Positions 25,501 through 32,705 of a stretch of 64,000 bases of DNA are shown in pieces. Source of the stretch: Dehalobacter alkaniphilus (lineage in GTDB: Bacteria > Bacillota > Desulfitobacteriia > Desulfitobacteriales > Syntrophobotulaceae). The translations under genes were made by a program, and so were the position numbers. Position 1 is the first letter of the stretch. Every line of letters starts with the position of its first letter. The notes under the pieces are model-generated. The model did no database searches. It was not told where the DNA came from and saw only the letters and a program-made list of their open reading frames with translations. The stretch lies in assembly GCA_040500365.1 (NCBI GenBank), contig CP148031.1, positions 1,054,001 to 1,118,000 of the forward strand, read 5' to 3'.

Positions 25501-26910
25501 ATGGAAAAAGAAAAATGTAACAATGATGAGCCGGCAACAATGGACAAGGAAAAAAGTAACAACGATAAGCCGGCAACAAAAATTAATCGCAGACAATTCC
25601 TTAAATTTGGAGCTGGAGCTTCTTCGGGTATTGCAATTGCCACTGCAGCTACTGCATTGGGAGGGAAATCACTTATCGATCCCAAACAGGTATATGCTGG
25701 AACGGTCAAGGAACTGGATGAACTTCCCTTTAATATCCCGGCAGACTACAAACCGTTTACCAATCAAAGGAATATATTTGGCCAGGCTGTATTGGGAGTA
25801 CCCGAACCTCTAGCACTTGAAGAGCGTTTTGCTGAAGTAAGATGGAATGGTTGGCAGACAGATGGTTCGCCCGGTCTTACTGTACTTGATGGTGCGGCTG
25901 CTCGTGCAAGCTTTGCCGTTGATTATTATCTTAACGGGGAAAATAGCGCCTGCAGGGCCAATAAAGGTTTTTTTGAATGGCATCCCAAAGTGCCCGAGCT
26001 GAACTTTTGGTGGGGCGATCCGGAGAGAAATATTCATTCCCCCGGTGTAAAAAGTGCCGAAGAAGGAACGATGGCAGTAAAAAAAATAGCTAGATTTTTC
26101 GGCGCTGCTAAAGCTGGGATAGCGCCTTTTGACAAACGTTGGGTTTTTACTGAAACGGCTGCCTTTGTTAAAACGCCTGAGGGTGAAAGTCTGAAATTTA
26201 TCCCTCCGGATTTTGGGTTTGAGCCCAAGCATGTAATCTCGATGATTATCCCACAGTCGCTAGAAGGAGTAAAGTGTGCCCCGTCCTTTTTAGGATCAGC
26301 TGAATATGGATTAAGTTATGCCCAGATTGGATATGCTGCATTCGGTTTATCCATGTTTATTAAAGATCTGGGATATCATGCGGTTCCAATCGGAGCTGAC
26401 AGTGCATTAGCTGTACCTATAGCTATTCAGGCGGGTCTGGGGGAATACAGCAGGTCGGGGCTAATGATTACGCCTGAATTTGGTTCAAATGTTAGACTCT
26501 GTGAAGTATTTACTGACATGCCTTTAAATCATGATAAACCTATTTCATTCGGAGTAACTGAATTTTGCAAAACCTGCAAAAAATGCGCTGAAGCATGCCC
26601 CCCTCAAGCTATTAGCTATGAAGATCCTACCATTGATGGACCTCGTGGGCAAATGCATAATTCGGGAATAAAGAGATGGTATGTTGACCCGGTGAAGTGC
26701 TTTGAATTCTGGTCGCGTGATAACGTCAGAAACTGCTGCGGAGCTTGTATAGCTGCTTGCCCATTTACTAAGCCGGAAGCCTGGCACCATACCTTAACTA
26801 GGAGTCTAGTAGGAGCACCTGTTATTACTCCATTCATGAAAGATGTGGATGATATTTTTGGATACGGAAAGCCGAATGATGAAAAAGCGATAGCAGATTG
26901 GTGGAAATAA
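25501..26910 (+). CDS. rdhA: reductive dehalogenase catalytic subunit
   Basis: The ATG at 25501 follows AAAGGAGGG at a good distance; the longer frame (from 25285 or 25390) is TetR leader. 469 residues, in the CprA/PceA size range. It removes halogen from an organohalide using a corrinoid and two [4Fe-4S] clusters outside the cytoplasmic membrane, as the terminal reductase of organohalide respiration. Visible features: Tat signal with RRQFLKFG at ~30-37 and a hydrophobic stretch; SAEYGLSYAQIGYAAFGLSM corrinoid-domain region; cluster motif CKTCKKCAEACP at ~356; second cluster with Cys at ~400 and CCGACIAACPF at ~413. The substrate cannot be predicted. The N-terminus has an odd near-duplicated NNDEPAT/NNDKPAT segment before the Tat motif. 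Confidence 0.93.
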   Translation: MEKEKCNNDEPATMDKEKSNNDKPATKINRRQFLKFGAGASSGIAIATAATALGGKSLIDPKQVYAGTVKELDELPFNIPADYKPFTNQRNIFGQAVLGVPEPLALEERFAEVRWNGWQTDGSPGLTVLDGAAARASFAVDYYLNGENSACRANKGFFEWHPKVPELNFWWGDPERNIHSPGVKSAEEGTMAVKKIARFFGAAKAGIAPFDKRWVFTETAAFVKTPEGESLKFIPPDFGFEPKHVISMIIPQSLEGVKCAPSFLGSAEYGLSYAQIGYAAFGLSMFIKDLGYHAVPIGADSALAVPIAIQAGLGEYSRSGLMITPEFGSNVRLCEVFTDMPLNHDKPISFGVTEFCKTCKKCAEACPPQAISYEDPTIDGPRGQMHNSGIKRWYVDPVKCFEFWSRDNVRNCCGACIAACPFTKPEAWHHTLTRSLVGAPVITPFMKDVDDIFGYGKPNDEKAIADWWK

Positions 26911-26927
26911 AAAAGGAGGTAAAGAAC

Positions 26928-27245
26928 ATGGCCCTGATGACTTTTGTCCTGGGATTGTTGGTTGCCAGTTTTGGTTGGGGCGTTAACATCTGGAGGAAGA
27001 ATACGAAATTTTTAATTACTTGGCTTGGCTGGACAGGAATTGCCTTAAGCTTTATGGTTTTATTGTTTACTATTGCTTGGTCATGGAGCTGCCTTTTAGA
27101 GGGTACTCCTCAAGCTGCAGGAGTAGGTTTTCTTATCTTTGGAAGTATTATGGTTGTTATCGGGGCAATAACCAGGATAGTAATTATAAGAGGAATTCCT
27201 GCATCTAAAAAAGATCATATTGGTGGTATAAGTCAGAGTACGTAA
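26928..27245 (+). CDS. rdhB: reductive dehalogenase membrane anchor
   Basis: ATG 26928 with AAAAGGAGGT 8-9 nt upstream; the earlier in-frame start at 26898 lies within rdhA and is not used. 105 residues, the same length as PceB. Three hydrophobic helices: TFVLGLLVASFGWGVNIW, a second around TWLGWTGIALSFMVLLFTIA, and a third around GFLIFGSIMVVIGAITRI. The loop with EGTPQAAGVGF matches the conserved E-x-x-A-x-G-x-G pattern of RdhB anchors. It holds RdhA at the outer face of the membrane. It starts 17 nt after rdhA and is surely co-transcribed. Confidence 0.9.
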   Translation: MALMTFVLGLLVASFGWGVNIWRKNTKFLITWLGWTGIALSFMVLLFTIAWSWSCLLEGTPQAAGVGFLIFGSIMVVIGAITRIVIIRGIPASKKDHIGGISQST

Positions 27246-27435
27246 AGCCCTAAGCAATGCAAATAAGTAAATTGGTAATATAGTTATCATAATGGGTTTT
27301 AAGATTAAAAGTTGTATTAGAACGGAGGGGGAACATCACCCCTTCCCATAAATTTATGGATATCCAACAGATATTATCATAAATTCAGACAGACGAACAT
27401 TCATTTGGTACAGAAGATGAGGTAGGGTCATCACA

Positions 27436-28677
27436 ATGGTTAACAAAAAAGTAAATAATAAAACGAAAAATCTTATTAAGATCATTGCTGTATTGACATT
27501 AGTAATTTCATTATTTGTTAGTTGGATGTTACCCGAAAAAGATTTACTGCCATTTGTCAAAGAAGTCCTTCCTCAAGCCCAATCCTTCCAAAAGGTTACG
27601 TCTTCTCCTTTAACATATGAGGGAATAGTTCAAGGTGAGGATGGAAAGACGCAAAGAGTTGGCTATGTAGTTATTGATCAAGCGATGGGTTATGGCGGAC
27701 CGATCAAGATGGCTATAGGTATCGATTTGGAAGGAAAAATCCAAAATGCAGTTATTGTAAACTATAAAGATACTCCTTCCTTTGTTCATATGGTTTTGAA
27801 CCATGGCTATCTTAAGCAGTTCATTGGCAAGGACATTACTGAGTCATTGAACATTGAAAAAGATATTGATCGTATCTCTGGGGCAACTTATTCCTCCCGC
27901 GGAATAGCTAAGGCAATCTCCCAAGGAAGTCACGCTGTAGCAAGAACCCAGTTTAAATTGGGTGTTTTGGATGAGAAAGTTGCTTTTAAGTTTGGCGCAA
28001 AAGAGATATCTGTACTGTCGCTCGTTATTTTGATGTTAATTGGGGTTGTATTAAAAAACAAAAAATTAAGATGGGTAACCTTAATTGGTAGCCTAATCTT
28101 TATAGGCTTCAAATTTAACACTCCTTTTTCTCTGGCTAACGTGGCGGCACTATTAATGGGTAATTTCCCTTCCATTCGGGAGAACCTGGTCTGGTATATT
28201 CTGATGATCGGTATCCCAGTTATTACTATTGTGGCCGGTAGGAATCTCTATTGCTTCTGGCTTTGTCCTTTTGGTGCTTTGCAGGAAATTTTAAGTAAGA
28301 TCGGCGGAGGGAATTTTAAGTGCTCTAACAAAAAAATAGAAACGAAAGCCTCTAAGATCAGATATTTCTTGGTATATTTTGCATTATTGGCTTCCATCCT
28401 ACTTAGATCCCCCGGCTTTGCCGGTTATGAGCCTTATTCTACTTTGTTTGGGTTACAAGGTTTTGGCATTGAATGGTTTATCCTACCCCTAGTGCTCTTT
28501 CCATCACTTCTAATCAGGAGATTCTGGTGTCGATTTTTTTGTCCAGGTATGGTCTTTAATGAATTCATTTTAAATTTAAGAAGTCTTAAAAAATTTATTA
28601 AAAAAATTAATAAATCGACTGATAAAAAGATAACAGTTCCTGAATTAGATGCAACACTAAGGAATGAGGTGCATTGA
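27436..28677 (+). CDS. rdhC: RdhC: FMN-binding NosR/NirI-like membrane protein
   Basis: 413 residues. An N-terminal helix is followed by an extracytoplasmic FMN-binding domain with the flavin-attachment motif SGATYSS (Thr at ~150), then about five membrane helices with two Cys motifs: CFWLCPFGALQE and WCRFFCPGMVF. RdhC/PceC proteins carry covalent FMN and are proposed to pass electrons from menaquinol to RdhA. The ApbE flavin transferase encoded downstream fits this. The 190-bp gap after rdhB contains a GGAGGGGG site and may hold a processing point, but no terminator is obvious. It ends TGATG, overlapping the next small ORF. Confidence 0.9.
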   Translation: MVNKKVNNKTKNLIKIIAVLTLVISLFVSWMLPEKDLLPFVKEVLPQAQSFQKVTSSPLTYEGIVQGEDGKTQRVGYVVIDQAMGYGGPIKMAIGIDLEGKIQNAVIVNYKDTPSFVHMVLNHGYLKQFIGKDITESLNIEKDIDRISGATYSSRGIAKAISQGSHAVARTQFKLGVLDEKVAFKFGAKEISVLSLVILMLIGVVLKNKKLRWVTLIGSLIFIGFKFNTPFSLANVAALLMGNFPSIRENLVWYILMIGIPVITIVAGRNLYCFWLCPFGALQEILSKIGGGNFKCSNKKIETKASKIRYFLVYFALLASILLRSPGFAGYEPYSTLFGLQGFGIEWFILPLVLFPSLLIRRFWCRFFCPGMVFNEFILNLRSLKKFIKKINKSTDKKITVPELDATLRNEVH

Positions 28678-28781
28678 TGAATTTAAAGATGAATCTTAAA
28701 GATGTTGTGTTCTTGGTGTTAATTAGCAGCGTTATTCTAATGATTGTGGTTAATATGTTTCAAATATATCTCAATCGATGA
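28677..28781 (+). CDS. 34-residue single-helix membrane peptide
   Basis: The ATG overlaps the rdhC stop (TGATG), so translation is likely coupled. The peptide starts MNLKMNLKD and has one hydrophobic helix (VVFLVLISSVILMIVVNM) ending FQIYLNR, a positively charged cytoplasmic tail or head. It was not recognised as any named family. It may be a small assembly factor or stabiliser for the RdhBC membrane complex; this is inference from position alone. Confidence 0.5.
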   Translation: MNLKMNLKDVVFLVLISSVILMIVVNMFQIYLNR

Positions 28782-28803
28782 CCTTATTAAGGAAGGTAAA
28801 AAG

Positions 28804-29046
28804 ATGAACCAAGTAGCTATTTCTATCGAAGGAATGTCAGGGAAAACCATTGTAATAGGAAATGAATTACAGGGCTTATTTTCGATAGATAAGGCATTGG
28901 ATATTATCGAAAAAGCATTACTTTATTACAAAGAAAATGCCATTCCGGGCGAACGATTTGCTAACACTGTTGAAAGAATCGGTTTTGAAACAGTGGAAAA
29001 ATTTCTCTTGAACAGTCTTGGTCCGTTAACCCATGAAACTCTTTAG
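28804..29046 (+). CDS. small protein resembling the C-terminal end of sulfite/nitrite reductases
   Basis: 80 residues, ATG 28804, with AAGGAAGG upstream. The sequence KTIVIGNELQGLFSIDKALD, IIEKALLYYKENAIPG, ERFANTVERIGFETVEKFLL follows the end segment of siroheme sulfite/nitrite reductase domains (the Y-x-E-N-A-x-x-G-E-R-F pattern). It has no Cys, so no cluster or siroheme can be held. It may be a stand-alone domain that binds a partner. It lies 22 nt after the small membrane peptide in the rdh operon. Confidence 0.55.
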   Translation: MNQVAISIEGMSGKTIVIGNELQGLFSIDKALDIIEKALLYYKENAIPGERFANTVERIGFETVEKFLLNSLGPLTHETL

Positions 29047-29186
29047 GCAACCCGATCCATCAGGGACTTTAAAACAGCAGGTACAATACTATCGTACTCA
29101 CCTACTGGCTTATCAGGGCTGAATGATGTAATATGCCTTTGCCATTGATGGGAGATCTCCTTTAGCAGCAAATGGAGGTTTCTATA

Positions 29187-29351
29187 ATGGATATAAAATT
29201 AACTTACATTAAATTAGAAAGAGCTTATCTTATGACGGTCCGTGAAACAATTAAATCCCAAATTATTGGAGCTTTGAAAAATTCATTGGGAGCGGGATCA
29301 AAGAGTTCAGATCTGCAAGCGAAGCAGAGAAAGATGAGAGTGGAAAGATAA
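29187..29351 (+). CDS. 54-residue unknown protein
   Basis: ATG 29187 with GGAGG 9 nt upstream; another in-frame ATG lies at 29232. The product is basic and probably helical (VRETIKSQIIGALKNSLG, then KQRKMRVER). It ends directly before the next start (TAAATG), indicating coupling. No family recognised. Confidence 0.4.
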   Translation: MDIKLTYIKLERAYLMTVRETIKSQIIGALKNSLGAGSKSSDLQAKQRKMRVER

Positions 29352-29750
29352 ATGAAGCATAATGAAGTCGATAAGCCCATAGATGAGATAAGTAGGCGTA
29401 AATTTTTGGTCGGTAGTGTGGCCGCAGGCGCTCTTGCTATGGGCGGTGTTCTGGCTGGTAATAAACATATTTTTGCGCAATCGTTCGAACGATTGAGAAG
29501 CGACCGTTGGGAAGTTTCAATCGATGGAAAAGTTGTGAAGGAAGGTTTGATCCCTCTTGAAATCAAGCAGGAATTGTTGATCCCTGTCCAAAACGGAACC
29601 GCACGGATCGTATTCGATCAGGGACGAATATATTTACCTGAAGACAATAACATCTGTGAAAAAAAGATCTGTTCCTTGATGGGCTCGATCACGAAGTCCG
29701 GCGAGACGATCACCTGCCTTCCCAACAAACTGGTAATACGCATTCTGTAG
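29352..29750 (+). CDS. Tat-exported NusG domain II protein
   Basis: 132 residues. Tat signal with SRRKFLVGS at ~14-22, then a hydrophobic segment AAGALAMGGVLAG. The mature part has the NusG_II pattern: WEVSIDGKVVKEGL, DQGRIYLPEDNNICEKKIC, SGETITCLPNKLVIRIL (three Cys, CLPNKLV box). This domain is commonly encoded beside ApbE and FMN-binding membrane proteins. The function is not established; it is presumed to assist extracytoplasmic flavinylation. apbE follows 40 nt later. Confidence 0.82.
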   Translation: MKHNEVDKPIDEISRRKFLVGSVAAGALAMGGVLAGNKHIFAQSFERLRSDRWEVSIDGKVVKEGLIPLEIKQELLIPVQNGTARIVFDQGRIYLPEDNNICEKKICSLMGSITKSGETITCLPNKLVIRIL

Positions 29751-29790
29751 ATAGTATTTCTTTGGAAAATTCAGCATAAGGACTTGTGAT

Positions 29791-30798
29791 ATGAAAGTAG
29801 GACGATTTCTGAAAATATCTCTCATTTTGTTTCTCACCTGCCTGTGTGGGTGGATTGGATTCATACTATATAACCAAAATGTGCATTATCAGGAAACCCG
29901 ATTTTTGTTTGATACTGAAGTCTCCCTAGAGGTGAATGGCTGGGGAGCTAAGAGCATTGGTTTACAAGCGTTGAACCGTATGAATGAAATCGATTCGAAA
30001 CTCGATAAGTTCTCAAAGGGGAGCGAACTGGATAGGATTAACCAAGCTGCTGGAGTTAAGCCAGTTGAGGTTTCGGATTTGACTTTTGAGGTCATCCAAC
30101 AATCTATAGAGGTTGCAGAGATGACCCAAGGTGCTTATGATCCAACAATCGGACCGATTATGACCCTGTGGGGCTTTGGGTTGGAGGGGCAACACAGGGT
30201 GCCATCAGCTCAGGAGGTAGAGGCAACCTTGAAGCTGGTAGATTACAGGAAGGTTGTTTTGGACCAAGAGAAAAAGACAGTCTTTCTAGCTCAGAAGGGG
30301 ATGGTTCTCGATCTAGGTGGTATTGCCAAAGGGTACGCTGTAGATCAGGCAGTAAGCATCCTTCGTAAGAATAGTATTACTTCAGCTCTAGTATCTGCGG
30401 GAGGAAACATTTTCACCATTGGCCAAAAAAGTAACAATAGCCCTTGGCAAATCGGAATCCGTAATCCTGTTGCTAAGGGAAAGGTAGTTGGCTATGTTCA
30501 AATGCAAAATCAAGACATAGATACATCAGGTGACTATGAACAGTTCTTCTGGGCTGAAGGGAAAAAATATAGTCATATTATGGATCCACGTACTGGTTAT
30601 CCTGTTCAAGGAGTGAGTGGATCCACGGTAATCGTGTCTCAGGCTTCACAAGCGGATGCATTGGCTACGGCTGTTTTTGTGCTTGGTGCAGAGAAGGGTC
30701 TGAAATTGATAGACGAAGTGAATGGTTCGGGACTGGTCATCAATTCAGAAGGTGAGTTGTTTTTTTCTTCCAAGATGAAAGAGATATTTAAGAAATAG
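29791..30798 (+). CDS. apbE: FAD:protein FMN transferase
   Basis: 335 residues, normal for ApbE, with an N-terminal hydrophobic anchor (ISLILFLTCLCGWIGFI) that may also be a lipid-type signal. ApbE transfers FMN from FAD to a Thr/Ser in a [S/T]-G-A-[S/T] motif of exported proteins. Family motifs: GAYDPTIGPIMTLWGFG, LDLGGIAKGYAVDQAV, ALVSAGGNIFTIG, SHIMDPRTGYPV and QADALATAVFVLGAEKG. The likely substrate is the SGATYSS motif in RdhC encoded upstream. The operon seems to end here; 549 bp without genes follow. Confidence 0.93.
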   Translation: MKVGRFLKISLILFLTCLCGWIGFILYNQNVHYQETRFLFDTEVSLEVNGWGAKSIGLQALNRMNEIDSKLDKFSKGSELDRINQAAGVKPVEVSDLTFEVIQQSIEVAEMTQGAYDPTIGPIMTLWGFGLEGQHRVPSAQEVEATLKLVDYRKVVLDQEKKTVFLAQKGMVLDLGGIAKGYAVDQAVSILRKNSITSALVSAGGNIFTIGQKSNNSPWQIGIRNPVAKGKVVGYVQMQNQDIDTSGDYEQFFWAEGKKYSHIMDPRTGYPVQGVSGSTVIVSQASQADALATAVFVLGAEKGLKLIDEVNGSGLVINSEGELFFSSKMKEIFKK

Positions 30799-31347
30799 GT
30801 ACTTATTTATGGCAGTAACCTGCTATTTATATCTAATAACTAGGGGAACATTTTATTACCTAGGGCGGTCTTTACCTTGTAGATGTTCCTCAGTACTACG
30901 TGGAAAACAGCCACTAGGCCACTATCGTTTGTGTCATCGATAAAACCTCTCACTTTGTGTCTTAGGAAGATTATCTCATGCACAAAAAAATGAAACTATG
31001 TAGGAATTATTTGACGCTTACGTTATCTGCGACTTATTCATTCGCACGGGTGGGTATCTACTCACTTAGTTAGCTTGGTCAATTATGTAATCAAAGGATG
31101 GATTTACAAATGGCTAAAGCTCTGATAATAAAAATATATAAACACATAGATTGGAACAGTTCTTGCAATGAAATTATTGAATATTCCATTAATATTTTAT
31201 ATTAATGATGTTAATTGGTTAAAGACATTCTTTGAATGTCAGGAGGGCAAGTCTGAAATTGACAGTAACTCTAACCACCGAAGTAAATAGGTACAACAAA
31301 TAAGCCATCGAATAATGGTTAAATGGGTAAATATGGTTTTTGGTTGG
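30799..31347 (+). other. gene-free stretch with inverted repeats
   Basis: No ORF supported. It holds a sigma-54-type promoter (separate entry), an inverted repeat ATTAATAT/ATATTAAT with 3-nt spacer (31188-31206) and GACATTC/GAATGTC (31224-31240). The spacing of the first repeat (TTAAT-N7-ATTAA) does not fit the CprK/FNR box. The downstream gene was presumably replaced by the IS110 copy. Confidence 0.5.
31151..31168 (+). promoter_or_regulatory. sigma-54-type promoter
   Basis: TTGGAAC then TTGCA: the GG (31153-31154) and GC (31165-31166) are exactly 10 nt apart, as in the -24/-12 consensus. It points towards an antisense IS110 transposase, so the original target is gone. Confidence 0.5.
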
Positions 31348-32205
31348 TTATGTTGCTACCGACATAATACGGTAACCTTGGGCTTTTGCCAATAAAATCG
31401 CTTGCTCTATCGTAATTTCACGTTCTACTGGAAGAACGTCCGATTTTTTGTACAATTCAGGGTTATAGGGCTCTTTGTTCTTCAAGATGTTATATATTGC
31501 AGTTAGCAGCATTCGTGCAATAGCAATAATTGCACGTTTGTGACCTCGACGCTTCTTTTTTAAGTAGCGGTTTCGGATTTCAGGGTGCTTATCACTTTTG
31601 ACAACGGCGGTTGCACACTGTACTAATAGTGGCTTAATGTAACAGCCCGCTTTTGAAATCCTTACTGACTTTTTCTTGCCGGCACTCTCGTTATTAGTGG
31701 GAGTAAGTCCTGCCCAGGAACATAAATGCTTAGCTGTCGGGAATACGTCCATTTTTACACCAATTTCCGAAACCATGGCAATAGCGGAAAACAGGTTTTT
31801 AAACGACGGAACAGTTAAGATGAGGTTGGTTTCTTCTGAGTAGGACTTGGCAAGGGAAAGAATAATTGTTTCAAGGCCCGCTTTACACGAATTTAGGTCT
31901 TCGTAATGTCGCTGAATGACTTTTAATTTTCCTGCTTGTTCGGGTGTCATCAATCCGTCGATCGCGAGTTCGAGTTCAGGAACCTTCTTCTTCATGGAAC
32001 CATGGATCAAAGGCTCGATGTCAAAAGAGGTATCAAGCGGATTTTCCAAGATCTTGTCAATGATGTTCATGGAGCTTTTACCGAAGGTATCTGAAACCAC
32101 ATTGCCAAGCTGAATATTAGAAACCGTTAAGCTGTTTTGAAGCCGATTTTTCTCGCTGGACATAAAATTAGTCAACTTAAACCGATAGCGCATCAGGTCG
32201 CGAAG
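31348..32205 (-). pseudogene. IS110-family transposase lacking the catalytic N-terminus
   Basis: About 285 residues of an IS110 transposase of ~400. It starts at IRDLMRYRFKLTNFMSSEKN-like sequence and includes the transposase_20 region (VPSFKNLFSAIAMVSEIG, LCSWAGLTPTNNESAGKKKS, YIKPLLVQCATAVVKS, HKRAIIAIARMLLTAIYNIL). The N-terminal RuvC-like DEDD domain is absent, so it is inactive. Its 5' edge adjoins a truncated CRP/FNR-type regulator read in the other direction (junction near 32205), so the IS or a later deletion cut that gene. Confidence 0.8.
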
Positions 32206-32352
32206 GATCATGGAGAATTGACTCCAGAGGGATTGAAAATAAACATTATCTTAAGCTACCAAGAGTTGGCCAATCTGGTTAATGCTTCAAGAGTCATGGT
32301 TACTAATGTTCTTAACGAACTTAAAAGTCCACTAATAAAAAGGAGGTTTTAA
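32205..32352 (+). pseudogene. CprK-like CRP/FNR-family regulator, C-terminal fragment
   Basis: About 48 codons read DHGELTPEGLKINIILSYQE, LANLVNASRVMVTNVLNELK and then a premature end (PLIKRRF, TAA). This is the winged-helix DNA-binding segment of CRP/FNR regulators; the NASRVMVTNVLNEL recognition helix is very like those of CprK-type activators of reductive dehalogenase operons. The effector domain was lost to IS110. It cannot bind ligand. Confidence 0.7.
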
Positions 32353-32511
32353 AGAAATTACTATGCTGCTTAATGTTTCTTCCGACTTCTAGATTGAAAA
32401 TTATTTTTGTTTCCTACTGAAATCTTGGAACTTTATCCTAAAGGTAGAGGATCGATCCTCGGTTTTGTAGAGAATAATGCAAGTATACGATACGAAAAGA
32501 AGGTGAAATAA

Positions 32512-32595
32512 ATGTTTGATTCTGATCCACTGTTGCGAGCAGTTGATCCAAGTCTATTTCGACACGGCAACCGAGCATTTTTCAAGGCTTATTGA
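32512..32595 (+). CDS. 27-residue ORF of uncertain status
   Basis: ATG 32512 with GAAGGTG upstream; MFDSDPLLRAVDPSLFRHGN then RAFFKAY, TGA/TAA end. The composition looks protein-like, but the piece is short and may be the start of a truncated gene. No family recognised. Confidence 0.25.
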   Translation: MFDSDPLLRAVDPSLFRHGNRAFFKAY

Positions 32596-32705
32596 TAAAT
32601 TTTGGCCACGATCTTTGTAACTAAGGTTATGGAGTTGGGAGTATTATCCTAGAACTGCATAACTACTACTAATAATATAACTAGAATTGCTAAGGGGGAA
32701 TGGTA

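Noticed and set aside
31188..31206. Dehalobox (CprK site) candidate TTAAT...ATTAA
   Set aside because: The half-sites are 7 nt apart, not the 4 nt required for CprK/FNR-type boxes.
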